DNA from: an uncultured Lachnospiraceae bacterium
GTDB lineage: Bacteria > Bacillota > Clostridia > Lachnospirales > Lachnospiraceae
DNA: 64,000 bases
Assembly (NCBI GenBank): GCA_944384125.1
Contig: CALWSF010000005.1
Location: 29,445 to 93,444, forward strand
Direction of reading: 5' to 3'
Shown here: positions 25,823 to 34,594 of the stretch, piece after piece
Position numbering within the stretch: position 1 is the first letter of the stretch
Layout: the number at the start of each line of letters is the position of its first letter
Translations under genes and position numbers: made by a program
The notes under the pieces: model-generated
Database searches by the model: none
The model's input: only the letters and a program-made list of their open reading frames with translations
What the model was told of the DNA's origin: nothing

Positions 25823-27236
25823 TTATGCCCCCTCCTCTTCTGGCAAGCTCCGGGAAAACTTCTTCCAGGCGTGTCTCAGCTGTCAGACTGCCAACAGATA
25901 TCTGTCTGCAGGCAATTCCATTTTTTTTCAGAATATCCTTCACATCGCCGCCAATCCGTTCTGCAGAAGCCGCAAGCGAATCCGGAACCTTCATCTGAAT
26001 TTTTGCAGTTTCCTCATTATAAAACAGAATCATCTCAAAATGCCCCAGCGTTTCTACACTGAACTTAAAAAAAAGCTTTGTCCCTCTGGCGCCATTCTCA
26101 TTTCCCTCTGCGTCCGGATCAATCCAGGCCTCCATCGTCCCATGATTTTCCTGAAACTGAAAAGGTAAAAACAGATGCAGCAGCGGCATATACACACTCT
26201 GATTCAGAAGAAGGCTGTTGAGCGCATTGTAATACTGCTGAACACTTTCGGAACCTGCTCCCCCTTTTGCTCCTTCCGCAAGAAAAGACAGCAGAGAATT
26301 TTCCTTTCCTTCCGTCCTGTTTCCAAGAGAATCCATCAGTTTCCGCATCTCCATCTCCGCCTCTTCCGGGCTCATCTCTCCGGCAAACAGATTTGAATTG
26401 GCCAGACGCTGAAATAATGTCTCTATCTGATCTGATCCCCCGCTTTCATATCGGGCTGCATAATAGATCAGAAGCATCACGGCCTCCCTTACCGGCCCAT
26501 AGTCATGACTGGAAGAAATATATGAGGCCAGAAACGGAAGCAGATTATTGTTCAGAACCTGTGTATTATGCGCCACATCTCCATTCTTTGCTCCCCAGTC
26601 CATCATATCCGCAAGCTGCCTGAAATCTTCTTTATATTGACGATGCAGGAGAATTTCAATATCTCTTGTAAGCAGAAACATCTGCCGGAGCAGATGTTCT
26701 CCGGAAACACCCGCACTGTAGCTTTTTAAAAACTGACCAATTCTGTTAAGGGTCTCTTCTGACGGCTGCCGCTGGCCAAGCAATGCACGAAGCCGCTCAA
26801 AAAACGGTCCGGAAAATAACACCTGCTGCGAAACAGCCTCTTTCAGAAGCCCGGCCAGAGCCTCAGGCGAATCGGCAGACATACTGTCAAGCAGATACTG
26901 TGCCAGTTTTGCCATCTCCGTCTGTCCGGTTCTGGCAAAAAACTGCGTTTTCCCGGAAAAAATTCCCTCAAGAAAAGACGAAACGGCAGAATTCTGAGCC
27001 AGTTGTTTCAAAAAAGCGCCGTAATTGCTGTCGTAATCAACAACGCCATAAAATCCCTGTTCCTGTGAACCGGCGCCCATCTTTTCCTGTCCGTCCGCCC
27101 GTACAACTCTGGAAGGATCCACCGGATTCTGTACTTTAAGTCCGGCAACCTGACGACCATCCGCCTGTCCGTCTGACGGATACCTTCCATATTCCGGCTT
27201 CAATTCCGGAGTTGTTACCTGTAATATATTTGCCAT
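25809..27236 (-). CDS. FliK-like export-control protein (YlqG-like)
   Basis: 475 aa. Residues about 1-60 are polar and Gly/Gln-rich, the middle is largely helical, and the last 100 residues resemble the FliK/Flg_hook C-terminal domain (HFEMILFYNEETAKIQMKV, ILKKNGIACRQISVGS). With the FlhB-like gene it reproduces the ylqG-ylqH pair. A separate, ordinary FliK is encoded in the main operon at 56.3-57.4 kb, so this is a paralogue. GGAGG 4 nt before ATG. First gene of the sigma-28-led operon. Confidence 0.72.
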   Translation of the reverse strand: MANILQVTTPELKPEYGRYPSDGQADGRQVAGLKVQNPVDPSRVVRADGQEKMGAGSQEQGFYGVVDYDSNYGAFLKQLAQNSAVSSFLEGIFSGKTQFFARTGQTEMAKLAQYLLDSMSADSPEALAGLLKEAVSQQVLFSGPFFERLRALLGQRQPSEETLNRIGQFLKSYSAGVSGEHLLRQMFLLTRDIEILLHRQYKEDFRQLADMMDWGAKNGDVAHNTQVLNNNLLPFLASYISSSHDYGPVREAVMLLIYYAARYESGGSDQIETLFQRLANSNLFAGEMSPEEAEMEMRKLMDSLGNRTEGKENSLLSFLAEGAKGGAGSESVQQYYNALNSLLLNQSVYMPLLHLFLPFQFQENHGTMEAWIDPDAEGNENGARGTKLFFKFSVETLGHFEMILFYNEETAKIQMKVPDSLAASAERIGGDVKDILKKNGIACRQISVGSLTAETRLEEVFPELARRGGGINVRV

Positions 27237-27291
27237 AACGCCTCCACACGATAAAAAATCATAAAAACGGCTTAATCATTTCTATAACTAT

Positions 27292-27319
27292 ATATCGGTA
27301 CAATACCATCAGATTATTA
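27292..27319 (-). promoter_or_regulatory. Sigma-28-type promoter of the YlqG-like operon
   Basis: Minus strand: TAAT (27319-27316), 16-nt spacer, ACCGATAT (27299-27292). CCGATAT is a full match to the SigD -10. Leader about 50 nt. Back to back with the flgM promoter. Confidence 0.68.
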
Positions 27320-27362
27320 GTTTTTTTCTCCTTTTTCTTGAAAATAACTCTCTCAATTTCCT

Positions 27363-27388
27363 TAAGTTTCCCCAAAATCCTACGATAA
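27363..27388 (+). promoter_or_regulatory. Sigma-28-type promoter of flgM
   Basis: TAAGTTT (27363-27369), then TACGATAA (27381-27388); 14 nt between TAAG and the octamer. This is close to TAAAGTTT-N11-GCCGATAA. The leader is about 85 nt. Confidence 0.7.
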
Positions 27389-27479
27389 AATAAATATAAC
27401 AAGTTAAATTTTGTCTCTGACAATTAAATTTGAGGAAGGAGGGGCCCGATCAGCCCATTTCCGAAAGGAGATATGGATT

Positions 27480-27791
27480 ATGAATCAAATTTATCAGACG
27501 ACTGGCATTACTCCGGGTTTCCCCTCTTCTGCACCCTGCGGAGGGGAACGGCAGCCCGTAAAAAACATTCCCGGAAATTACGATACGGTCACATTACATT
27601 CCGGCACATTATTTTCTACTGATGACAGATCATTTGCTGCTGCCATTGCCAGAAAGCTTACCGGAGAAGTCATTGAAGAATCAGGGAAAAATACATCCCC
27701 TGAAAAACTGGCAAGACTTAAGCGTGAGGTTTCCGACGGAACCTATACTCCCAATGCACAGCTGATTGCCAGACGGCTGCTGGGTTACTGA
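27480..27791 (+). CDS. flgM: Anti-sigma-28 factor FlgM
   Basis: 103 aa, small and mostly disordered, with the typical FlgM C-terminal helices (SPEKLARLKREVSDGTYTPNAQLIARRLL) that bind FliA. It holds sigma-28 until it is exported through the finished hook. Start ATG 27480 with AAAGGAG 9 nt upstream; a longer frame from a TTG would cross that site. First gene of the late operon; its own sigma-28-like promoter gives the usual feedback. Confidence 0.93.
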   Translation: MNQIYQTTGITPGFPSSAPCGGERQPVKNIPGNYDTVTLHSGTLFSTDDRSFAAAIARKLTGEVIEESGKNTSPEKLARLKREVSDGTYTPNAQLIARRLLGY

Positions 27792-27824
27792 TTACGCTTT
27801 ATTTATGATGGAGGACATCATTAC

Positions 27825-28295
27825 ATGCAGAATATTACTACAGAATCACTGAATACTTTTACGGTTCTGATTCAGGAACTGACAGACGTTGTAAAAGAAA
27901 TTTCTCAGATTGAAAACGAGAAAGCCCAGGCTGTATCACTGTATCATCACACAGATCTGGAAGCCTGCATCCGAAAAGAGCAGGCTTCTATTCTGAAGCT
28001 TAAAGGGCTGGAGGCAAAAAGACTGGAATACATGCGTGAGCATGGGTGGGAAGGGCTTTCATTCCGCCAGGTGCTTCCTCTTCTGCCGGAATCGCAGTCC
28101 GGAATACTGTCTCCCTTTTTTGATGATCTGAGCAGAGCTGTGGAGGGGCTTTCCTCTTCCAGACAATCTGCAGAGCGAATTTTAAATTTGCGCATGCGCA
28201 GTTTTCAGACTTTTCTCGAACAGGAGCATCGCAATTCAGCAATGAAAAATAACAACAATTCCCATAACCTTTCAATGCGGGAAAAATATGTCTGA
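27825..28295 (+). CDS. flgN: FlgN-family export chaperone for hook-filament junction proteins
   Basis: 156 aa, predicted all-helical with heptads (LIQELTDVVKEISQIENEKAQAV is such a stretch) and a polar Asn-rich C terminus. Position between flgM and flgK and length fit FlgN, which keeps FlgK and FlgL export-competent. Sequence conservation of this family is low, so context carries much of the call. GGAGG upstream of ATG. Confidence 0.82.
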   Translation: MQNITTESLNTFTVLIQELTDVVKEISQIENEKAQAVSLYHHTDLEACIRKEQASILKLKGLEAKRLEYMREHGWEGLSFRQVLPLLPESQSGILSPFFDDLSRAVEGLSSSRQSAERILNLRMRSFQTFLEQEHRNSAMKNNNNSHNLSMREKYV

Positions 28296-28341
28296 ATATT
28301 ATACGTTTACTTCGAATCAGATAAGGAGGATACATTAAAAT

Positions 28342-30000
28342 ATGGTTAGAGCAACTTTTGCAGGTTTTACGACTGCCCTTTCCGCACTTCAGGCCAATCA
28401 AAAACGTCTGGATATAACAGGGCAGAATCTTGCTAATATGAATACTGTAGGCTACACAAGACAGCAGCTGGATGTTTCCAGCCTGAACTTTACCAAACCA
28501 ACGGGACATTATTCCAGCGACCCTATGGCAAATGTGGGATTTGGAGTGGCAATGACAGGGGTGTCTCAGATTCGTGATCCCTATCTGGATATCCAGTACC
28601 GCCTTCAGATGTCAAAATCCAGCTACAGCGATTCCATGCAGACTTCTCTGGACTCTCTGGCAGCTATTCTGGATGAGACGAACGTTTCCGGTATCCGGCA
28701 GGCATTCGATGACATACAGTCAACTCTGACAAGCATGCAGGATCCCGCAAAAGTCAATGATCCGATATATGAGAGCGAACTTCGCACCCGTATGCAGCAG
28801 CTGACCAACCTTTTAAATTCTTCCTCCAAAGATATATCTCAGGCAATTAAAAATGAGTATACCAAACTGGACGGAACAGGCAGCAGCGAAAATGGTTACG
28901 TAGATGAAGTGAATGATATTTTAAGACAGATTGGAGATCTTAACCGGCAGATAAAAACAAATGAACTTGTAGGACAGTCAGCCCTTGAACTGAAGGATGA
29001 GCGAAATGTGCTGCTTGATGAACTGGCCGGCTACCTTCCCATTGAAGTCACATACTATAAAGATGAAGCTCATGACGGGATTGATGCCAACGGACAGACT
29101 GACACAGACGATGCAAAAAGCGAAATATACGACTTAGATAAGAATGGAAATATCATCGGAAAAAAAGAATGGCCCGATGATCTCAGAGTTGAACTCGTCT
29201 ACACAGACGGAAACAATGTCACACAGAAAATAACCCTGATAAATGGTACAGAGGGAAAAGGCAGCGAAAATTACGGTTCCTTAAAAGTACAGGCTGACCA
29301 GGATGATCCTACAAAAGCATCCGTTTCTTTTACTGGCGCAGGAAAGACAACACCTGACTGCTCCTTTGGTTATGATTCTGCCAGTGGAAAACCATCCACG
29401 AACCAGCTTTCAGGTGGCTCAATTGCCTCCAGCCTGGATATGCTTGTGCAGGACGGTACAGGCACAAGTGTTCGGGGTTACCAGTATTACATGAATAAAC
29501 TCGATACACTGGCAAGAACTTTTGCAGAGGTTATCAACAAATGTAACACAGACCATAAGGGTGACGCTTTACTGACAGCTCAGCCCAATGGCGGAAATAT
29601 AACTGCCGCCAATATTGGACTAAGCAGTGACTGGGTTGCAGGAAATATTCACATTGCCTCAGATGGAGACAGTACTAATGGCGCCATTCTGGATATGCTG
29701 GCTTCCATGAAAAATACGCATACTGATTTGGATAATAATTCTTTTGCGGATTTTGCCAACCATGTTTCCACCATCCTGGCAAATGATTCGTATAATAATA
29801 CAAACTCATTAAAAACCAATGTCACAGTATTGAATGGAATACAGAATTCAAGAGACTCTCTATCCGGTGTGAGTCTTGACGAGGAAGCGTCTAACATGAT
29901 GTCCTACATTTCAGCATACAATGCTGCTTCCCGTCTTATGACAACACTTGATGAAGCTCTGGATACCCTGATTAACGGAACCGGAGTAGTCGGACGATAA
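28342..30000 (+). CDS. flgK: Hook-filament junction protein FlgK (HAP1)
   Basis: 552 aa. The N-terminal rod-type motif (ALSALQANQKRLDITGQNLANMNTVGYTRQ region, residues 11-40) and C-terminal heptad domain (LDEEASNMMSYISAYNAASRLMTTLDEALDTLI region) are those of FlgK. A central insert (about 230-360) is the variable surface domain. Exported by the flagellar system and assembled between hook and FlgL. AAGGAGG lies upstream, with a rather long 12-nt spacing to the ATG. Confidence 0.97.
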   Translation: MVRATFAGFTTALSALQANQKRLDITGQNLANMNTVGYTRQQLDVSSLNFTKPTGHYSSDPMANVGFGVAMTGVSQIRDPYLDIQYRLQMSKSSYSDSMQTSLDSLAAILDETNVSGIRQAFDDIQSTLTSMQDPAKVNDPIYESELRTRMQQLTNLLNSSSKDISQAIKNEYTKLDGTGSSENGYVDEVNDILRQIGDLNRQIKTNELVGQSALELKDERNVLLDELAGYLPIEVTYYKDEAHDGIDANGQTDTDDAKSEIYDLDKNGNIIGKKEWPDDLRVELVYTDGNNVTQKITLINGTEGKGSENYGSLKVQADQDDPTKASVSFTGAGKTTPDCSFGYDSASGKPSTNQLSGGSIASSLDMLVQDGTGTSVRGYQYYMNKLDTLARTFAEVINKCNTDHKGDALLTAQPNGGNITAANIGLSSDWVAGNIHIASDGDSTNGAILDMLASMKNTHTDLDNNSFADFANHVSTILANDSYNNTNSLKTNVTVLNGIQNSRDSLSGVSLDEEASNMMSYISAYNAASRLMTTLDEALDTLINGTGVVGR

Positions 30001-30051
30001 GTTTCTTTGATTGGCTCATTTCATATCGCTATTTTAAAGGAGGAACGCAAT

Positions 30052-31179
30052 ATGCGTGTTACCAATGCATCAACCAGCCGGAATTTCTCTGCCTCTGTCA
30101 ATGAGGTGCACCAGCGGCTGAATAAAAGTATGGATAAAATCTCTACCGGTAAAGCTTATTCTGCAGCGGCAGAAAATCCGCTTGCATACTATGAAGGCAA
30201 AAAAATTGATAATCAGTACCAGGATGTGCTGAGTAAGATGTCGCTGATTACAGATGTCAAAAATCGTCTTTATCAGCAGGAGCTGGGAGCCAGGGACATA
30301 CAGAGTATTCTGGCAGAAGCCAAAACAAAAGTACAGTATGCCAGAACAGAAACCTCTTCACAGGATTCCACCCTGGATACTTTAAGGCAGGATCTTCTCC
30401 AGAAACAGCAGGCTATCGTGAATGATCTAAATGCTCAGTTTCAGGATTTCTACATTTATGGCGGAAATGATCTCTCCACTCCTCCGTTCTCTCTGAGTGA
30501 AGACGGAATGACACTGACTTTTACTCATACTTTTCCCGGGGACACGGCTCCTACGGAAGTTAATATGCAATTGACAAAGCAGCCTGATGGATCCTATATA
30601 TATAATATCGATCCAGCAGACGAGGACACATTGAGAAAAGCAATGGAAGAGCAGGGGCGTGTGGACATCGGATACGGCTCTTCTGATGATATAAATACAC
30701 TTCTGGACACTTACACAGGCGGTTTTAATCTGCTGACCGGAGTCAGCTCTGACGCTGTCCGCGCTGATACGGCCCATAATATTAGCATTACTGATAAAAT
30801 AAACAGCAGTGCCCTTACACTTATCGGATCTGCCGCGATGGCAATAGGAGATTATATCAATACCCCGGAAGATCAGAAAGCAGATGCCAAGGGTGTTCTT
30901 GATGATGTGCTGGGCAGCACTATTGATTCCATGACGGAGGCAGAACATATGCTGAGTGTCTCCTACTCGGATCTGGGAAATAAATATAATCTTCTGGAAG
31001 ATACAGAAAGCAAGCTGACGCTTTCAAAAAACAATCTGACTGAACAGTACACTGATAAACTGGGAGCAGATCCATATGAATCTATTATTGAGATGTATAA
31101 TTACAGATACTCCTACAATGCGGCACTCCAGGTAGGTTCACAGCTCTTTGGTTCTTCTCTTTTTGATTTTGTTAAGTAA
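30052..31179 (+). CDS. flgL: Hook-filament junction protein FlgL (HAP3)
   Basis: 375 aa with a flagellin-like N terminus (MRVTNASTSRNF, LNKSMDKISTGKAYSAAAENP) and a C-terminal helix ending SSLFDFVK. Start ATG 30052 is preceded by GGAGGAACGCAAT; an in-frame ATG 45 nt upstream has no ribosome site. Forms the second junction zone, under the filament. 51 bp after flgK. Confidence 0.95.
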   Translation: MRVTNASTSRNFSASVNEVHQRLNKSMDKISTGKAYSAAAENPLAYYEGKKIDNQYQDVLSKMSLITDVKNRLYQQELGARDIQSILAEAKTKVQYARTETSSQDSTLDTLRQDLLQKQQAIVNDLNAQFQDFYIYGGNDLSTPPFSLSEDGMTLTFTHTFPGDTAPTEVNMQLTKQPDGSYIYNIDPADEDTLRKAMEEQGRVDIGYGSSDDINTLLDTYTGGFNLLTGVSSDAVRADTAHNISITDKINSSALTLIGSAAMAIGDYINTPEDQKADAKGVLDDVLGSTIDSMTEAEHMLSVSYSDLGNKYNLLEDTESKLTLSKNNLTEQYTDKLGADPYESIIEMYNYRYSYNAALQVGSQLFGSSLFDFVK

Positions 31180-31215
31180 AAACGATTTACGATTCTGATA
31201 TAAGGGGGTGTCTTT

Positions 31216-31722
31216 ATGAGTATGCTTTTAAAGGTTCATACAGAACCATTTCAGGCCATACATTTCACACAGAATGCACGCCTGATTTCATCCAACAGCA
31301 TGGAAAGTCAGCGGCGGATGGCTCTTGCCAGGCACATAGCCTTTTCAACCCGAAGCAATGTTGATGCATGGGGCGGCGATCAGCTGAAGAACATATTAAA
31401 AATCAATCATGCTTTTTCATCGAAACCCCAGGATCCGTCTGTTTCTGTTCATTCCCTGAGAGCCTCTTCTCCGACTGCGCTTTTATCAGGTAATTCAGTT
31501 CCTGATTCGGGACAGGCCTCGGAGATATCAACTCAAACGACAGCCCAGAATTCTTCTTCCTATGCAGTAGAGCGGGCAGCTCTTGAGATGCGGACAATTT
31601 CAGGGGATTTAACCTTTGTTCCGCCGCTTGTGCTGACTATTATTACGCAGTATCCCAGTATTTCCTTTGAATATACCGGTGATTACAATCTTTTTCCCGC
31701 ACCTGAAGACATGAACACTTAA
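31216..31722 (+). CDS. YviE-position protein (possible DUF6470)
   Basis: 168 aa, no signal peptide or membrane helix. The order flgL - this gene - fliW - csrA equals flgL-yviE-yviF-csrA of B. subtilis, and the N terminus (LLKVHTEPFQAIHFTQNARL) could be the beta-rich start of the YviE/DUF6470 family. The middle (about 70-120) is Ser-rich and low in complexity. The assignment rests mostly on position. Function unknown in either organism. Confidence 0.6.
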   Translation: MSMLLKVHTEPFQAIHFTQNARLISSNSMESQRRMALARHIAFSTRSNVDAWGGDQLKNILKINHAFSSKPQDPSVSVHSLRASSPTALLSGNSVPDSGQASEISTQTTAQNSSSYAVERAALEMRTISGDLTFVPPLVLTIITQYPSISFEYTGDYNLFPAPEDMNT

Positions 31723-31750
31723 ATTAAACACATAACATGAGGGTTTTATT

Positions 31751-32221
31751 ATGCTGGTTAAAACTGATTATTTCGGAGATGTAGAATATGACAAAAATGA
31801 TCTTTTATTTTTTCCTGACGGACTCTTGGGATTTCAGGATATAAAATATTTTCTTCCCTTTTGTCTTGAAGAAAATGATGATTCTGTCATCCTGCTTCAG
31901 TCAACAGAGAAGCCGGAAATTGCATTTCTGGTTATTAATCCATATTATCTTCTCTCCGATTATAAACCGGTACTTACAACAGAAGAGCTGGAATTTTTAA
32001 AGGTATCTGACTCCGGAGACCTTTGCTATTATGCAATTTGTGTTGTACGGAGTCAGTATCTGGACAGTACAGTCAATCTTAAATGTCCTCTGGCTGTCAA
32101 TCCGGAAACAAGAGTCGGCATACAGGTTATAATGCAGAATACCCCTTACGGATATCGCCATGCATTTAAATCCTTCCCGGCAATTCAGAATACAGACATA
32201 CAGGAGGAAGGAACATGCTGA
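31751..32221 (+). CDS. fliW: Flagellar assembly factor FliW, CsrA antagonist
   Basis: 156 aa single-domain beta-rich protein (YFGDVEYDKNDLLFFPDGLLGF start is diagnostic; LNCPLAVNP-like segment NLKCPLAVNPETRVGIQV near the end). FliW binds flagellin or CsrA and thereby releases flagellin mRNA from CsrA when free flagellin is low. It overlaps csrA by 7 nt, so both are made together. Confidence 0.96.
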   Translation: MLVKTDYFGDVEYDKNDLLFFPDGLLGFQDIKYFLPFCLEENDDSVILLQSTEKPEIAFLVINPYYLLSDYKPVLTTEELEFLKVSDSGDLCYYAICVVRSQYLDSTVNLKCPLAVNPETRVGIQVIMQNTPYGYRHAFKSFPAIQNTDIQEEGTC

Positions 32222-32508
32222 TTCTGAGACGCAAAAAAAATGAGAGTTTTCTAATAGGAAAGAATATTCGTATTACCGTTATAGAATGTGCTTCTGACGG
32301 TGTTCGGATTGCAATTGATGCTCCTAAACATATTTCCATTATCCGGGAAGAACTGGCTGAGGCAGAGAAAGTCAATCAGGACGCTCTGGGACCGGAAGCT
32401 GCCTCTTTAATGCCGCTCCATCAGATACTTTCTGTCTTTCCGGCATCATCTGAAAAGTCAGATGATGCAACGGATAAAAATCAAAAAGAAGGCGAAACCG
32501 AATCTTAA
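32215..32508 (+). CDS. csrA: Translational regulator CsrA
   Basis: 97 aa. The first 60 residues are the CsrA dimer fold (MLILRRKKNESFLIGKNI, VRIAIDAPKHISIIREEL). A 35-residue acidic, polar C-terminal extension (SEKSDDATDKNQKEGE) goes beyond the family's usual 60-75 aa. It should bind GGA hairpins such as the one at the flagellin start. GGAGGAAGG sits inside the fliW end. Last gene of the flgM operon; a terminator follows. Confidence 0.96.
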   Translation: MLILRRKKNESFLIGKNIRITVIECASDGVRIAIDAPKHISIIREELAEAEKVNQDALGPEAASLMPLHQILSVFPASSEKSDDATDKNQKEGETES

Positions 32509-32534
32509 TTCATTCGGTTTCGTCTTCTCTTTTT
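32491..32534. terminator. Bidirectional intrinsic terminator after csrA
   Basis: CGAAACCGAAT (32493-32503) pairs perfectly with ATTCGGTTTCG (32512-32522) over an 8-nt loop; a pyrimidine/T-rich run ending TTTTT follows on plus. It overlaps the ends of both csrA and the opposing nucleotidyltransferase gene. Confidence 0.8.
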
Positions 32535-33703
32535 AAATCAATTCTTAATCTTCTGAGCCCTCTTATTATCCAAAATAAAGGATACAGAACAGGTATTTTT
32601 TCCAGGATCGGATAGAGGGAACACATATATGAATAAGAAGGTAATATCCATTTTATACTTTTCTTTATTCTTTCCGTTTTTTTCTGTATCTTCTGTTTAA
32701 AACGGAGAATCTTATCCCTTCTCTTCTCCTTTTCCAATTCCTTCTGAATAGCCTTGTCCAGCGCCAATGCCTGCTGTTCTCTTTCCCGGCTGATCATCCC
32801 TCTGGTTAACAGTCGACTTTCCATTGAATCGAACAGTTCACTGTCTTCCTCAGAAAAACTGTGTCTCTGCAGATATTCTGTTTTCTTATCTGCAAACCAC
32901 ATATATGTCAGATCCAGCAATCTCTGTGCCAAGTCTTCGATTTTGAATTCACGCAGACGGACTTTTAATTCATCTGAATTTTCATTCCACCACTTTCGAT
33001 AAATCACATACAAATCCAGCACATTCTGAAGAGTAAGCGCATTGCTGACATATGCATACACAGCCAAAACCATACAAAACACCAGATAATCCTGTTGCTT
33101 CAGAATATAAATCTGAGAAAATCCGTCAGCAGGAACTGCCTTTTCCACCAGGTGTATAGCTGCCTTTTCATAATATGGAGGCTTGAATGGCAGTCTCCAG
33201 TATAAATCTACCATAAGCCCCGAAGGCCCTTTCAATCTGATTCCGGCATCCTCCAGTAACTCTAAAAGCTCATACCCCAGGTCTATCAGATATCCTTTTG
33301 CCAGGCTGTATGACTCTTTATCCATCATAAGCGACAGGCTGTGAATGCCTGCCGCCTCCTCAATCTGATAAAGTCTTCGAACTTCATTTGACCCCAGCAG
33401 AACACAGGGGACTTTCCGCATTTCAAAAAGGTTCAGTACCTCCCGCTCTGCTTCATCACATATCTCTGACAGCCGTAAATATTCCTGATACTTTTCGAAA
33501 AAACGCTCTCTCCATCTTTCAGGAACATCCTCTCCATGACCAAGAATCCCCAGATACACAATATTGGCAATCCTGTGATAATCCGCCATACGGTACATCT
33601 TTTCCCAGTCCAGTCGTTTATGGATGATTCTCAAATCATCCTGACGCATAATTGTTCCCGCAATCCCCAACAGACAGCGTCCCTCAAAAATCAATCGGTC
33701 CAT
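32510..33703 (-). CDS. Nucleotidyltransferase-family protein (NTP_transf_5-like), degenerate core
   Basis: 397 aa. Layout fits the NTP_transf_5 family: helical N terminus, LLGSNEVRRLYQIEEAAG where the family has LKG...YP, VDLYWRL, and a C-terminal signature around SYMCSLYPILEKIPVLYPLFW. The usual Arg...Asp-x-Asp metal site is replaced by HSLSLMMD, so catalysis is doubtful. A charged coiled-coil (about 310-350) precedes the tail. Last gene of the fliD-fliS-fliT-like run, 42 bp after it. Family members often accompany polysaccharide or glycosylation genes; its role with the filament cap genes is unknown. Confidence 0.65.
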   Translation of the reverse strand: MDRLIFEGRCLLGIAGTIMRQDDLRIIHKRLDWEKMYRMADYHRIANIVYLGILGHGEDVPERWRERFFEKYQEYLRLSEICDEAEREVLNLFEMRKVPCVLLGSNEVRRLYQIEEAAGIHSLSLMMDKESYSLAKGYLIDLGYELLELLEDAGIRLKGPSGLMVDLYWRLPFKPPYYEKAAIHLVEKAVPADGFSQIYILKQQDYLVFCMVLAVYAYVSNALTLQNVLDLYVIYRKWWNENSDELKVRLREFKIEDLAQRLLDLTYMWFADKKTEYLQRHSFSEEDSELFDSMESRLLTRGMISREREQQALALDKAIQKELEKEKRRDKILRFKQKIQKKTERIKKSIKWILPSYSYMCSLYPILEKIPVLYPLFWIIRGLRRLRIDLKREDETE

Positions 33704-33745
33704 AACCCCACTTCCTCCCCGGATGGCTGCTCCTGCGGTCCGTTT

Positions 33746-34141
33746 TTATTTATAAAAAGTCTTATCTCCCGCAACCCGCCGGTTCAGTCTCTCGTCAATC
33801 CGCCGTATTTCTTTTATCAGGCATACAGAATTAACCGCTATCTCATACGCCTTTTTCTCTTCCTGTCCCGCACTGTCCGGAGGTGTCTGAGGCGGGCGGG
33901 CCAGAAGTCTGGCCACCGCCTCCCCCGCTTCCACGCTCGTTTTTCCAAGCTTTATGAGCTCTTCCTGACATGTATCCACTTTTGCCATTTCATCCGCTCT
34001 TTCTCTCAGAATAAGCAGTGCAGAAACCTGATCATTTCTCTGTAAAGGCTCTTCCAATTCTCTCGTTAAATTACTGATTTCTCTTATACAGTTCAGACGC
34101 CTCTGCATAAGCAGCATAACCTTCTCCATAACCTGATCCAT
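33746..34141 (-). CDS. FliT-position helical protein
   Basis: 131 aa, predicted helical throughout (MQRRLNCIREISNLTRELE, VNSVCLIKEIRRIDERLN). Position directly after fliD and fliS and this coiled-coil nature match FliT-class chaperones, which guard FliD. Sequence identity in that family is too low to name it firmly; FlgN-like chaperones are an alternative. AGGAGAT precedes ATG. 14 bp after fliS. Confidence 0.6.
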   Translation of the reverse strand: MDQVMEKVMLLMQRRLNCIREISNLTRELEEPLQRNDQVSALLILRERADEMAKVDTCQEELIKLGKTSVEAGEAVARLLARPPQTPPDSAGQEEKKAYEIAVNSVCLIKEIRRIDERLNRRVAGDKTFYK

Positions 34142-34155
34142 GGCAATATCTCCTG

Positions 34156-34560
34156 TTAGCCCAAAATTCCCTGATTCCGCCCCAGCGAATTTTCTCCTGT
34201 ACGATTGGCAGCCTCCTCAAATCCCTCCCTCAGTTCTGAAAGAATATGCCTGATTCTGCCAATCTCTTCTTTCTGTCTCTCGCGTCCTGATTTAACTCTG
34301 CTGATATCATACAGAAGATATGTATAAATTCTTCTCAAGTCACGGCTGATGGGATAACTCATATCCAGTACACTGTTCAAATAATGAACAATATCTCTAA
34401 CCCTGACCATAGAGTTTTCAAATTCCTGGTACATCTTCTCTTCCAAAGCAAGTTCCGCCCGCGCAAGACGTTTGTCTGCCTCTACATAAAGCAGATTCAG
34501 AAGCTCCGCTCCCGACATAGAAAAAACACTCTGTTCTTTATATTTCTGATATATATTCAT
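34156..34560 (-). CDS. fliS: Flagellin export chaperone FliS
   Basis: 134 aa, four-helix chaperone that caps the flagellin C terminus before export. MNIYQKYKEQSV start, ELLNLLYVEADKRL and the second-helix FENSMVRVRDIVHYLNSVLD are typical. Start ATG 34560 with AGGGGAA 7 nt upstream; an earlier ATG adds eight residues without a better ribosome site. 34 bp after fliD. Confidence 0.93.
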   Translation of the reverse strand: MNIYQKYKEQSVFSMSGAELLNLLYVEADKRLARAELALEEKMYQEFENSMVRVRDIVHYLNSVLDMSYPISRDLRRIYTYLLYDISRVKSGRERQKEEIGRIRHILSELREGFEEAANRTGENSLGRNQGILG

Positions 34561-34594
34561 TCTTATCTTCCCCTGCCATTTCAATATGGATAAC

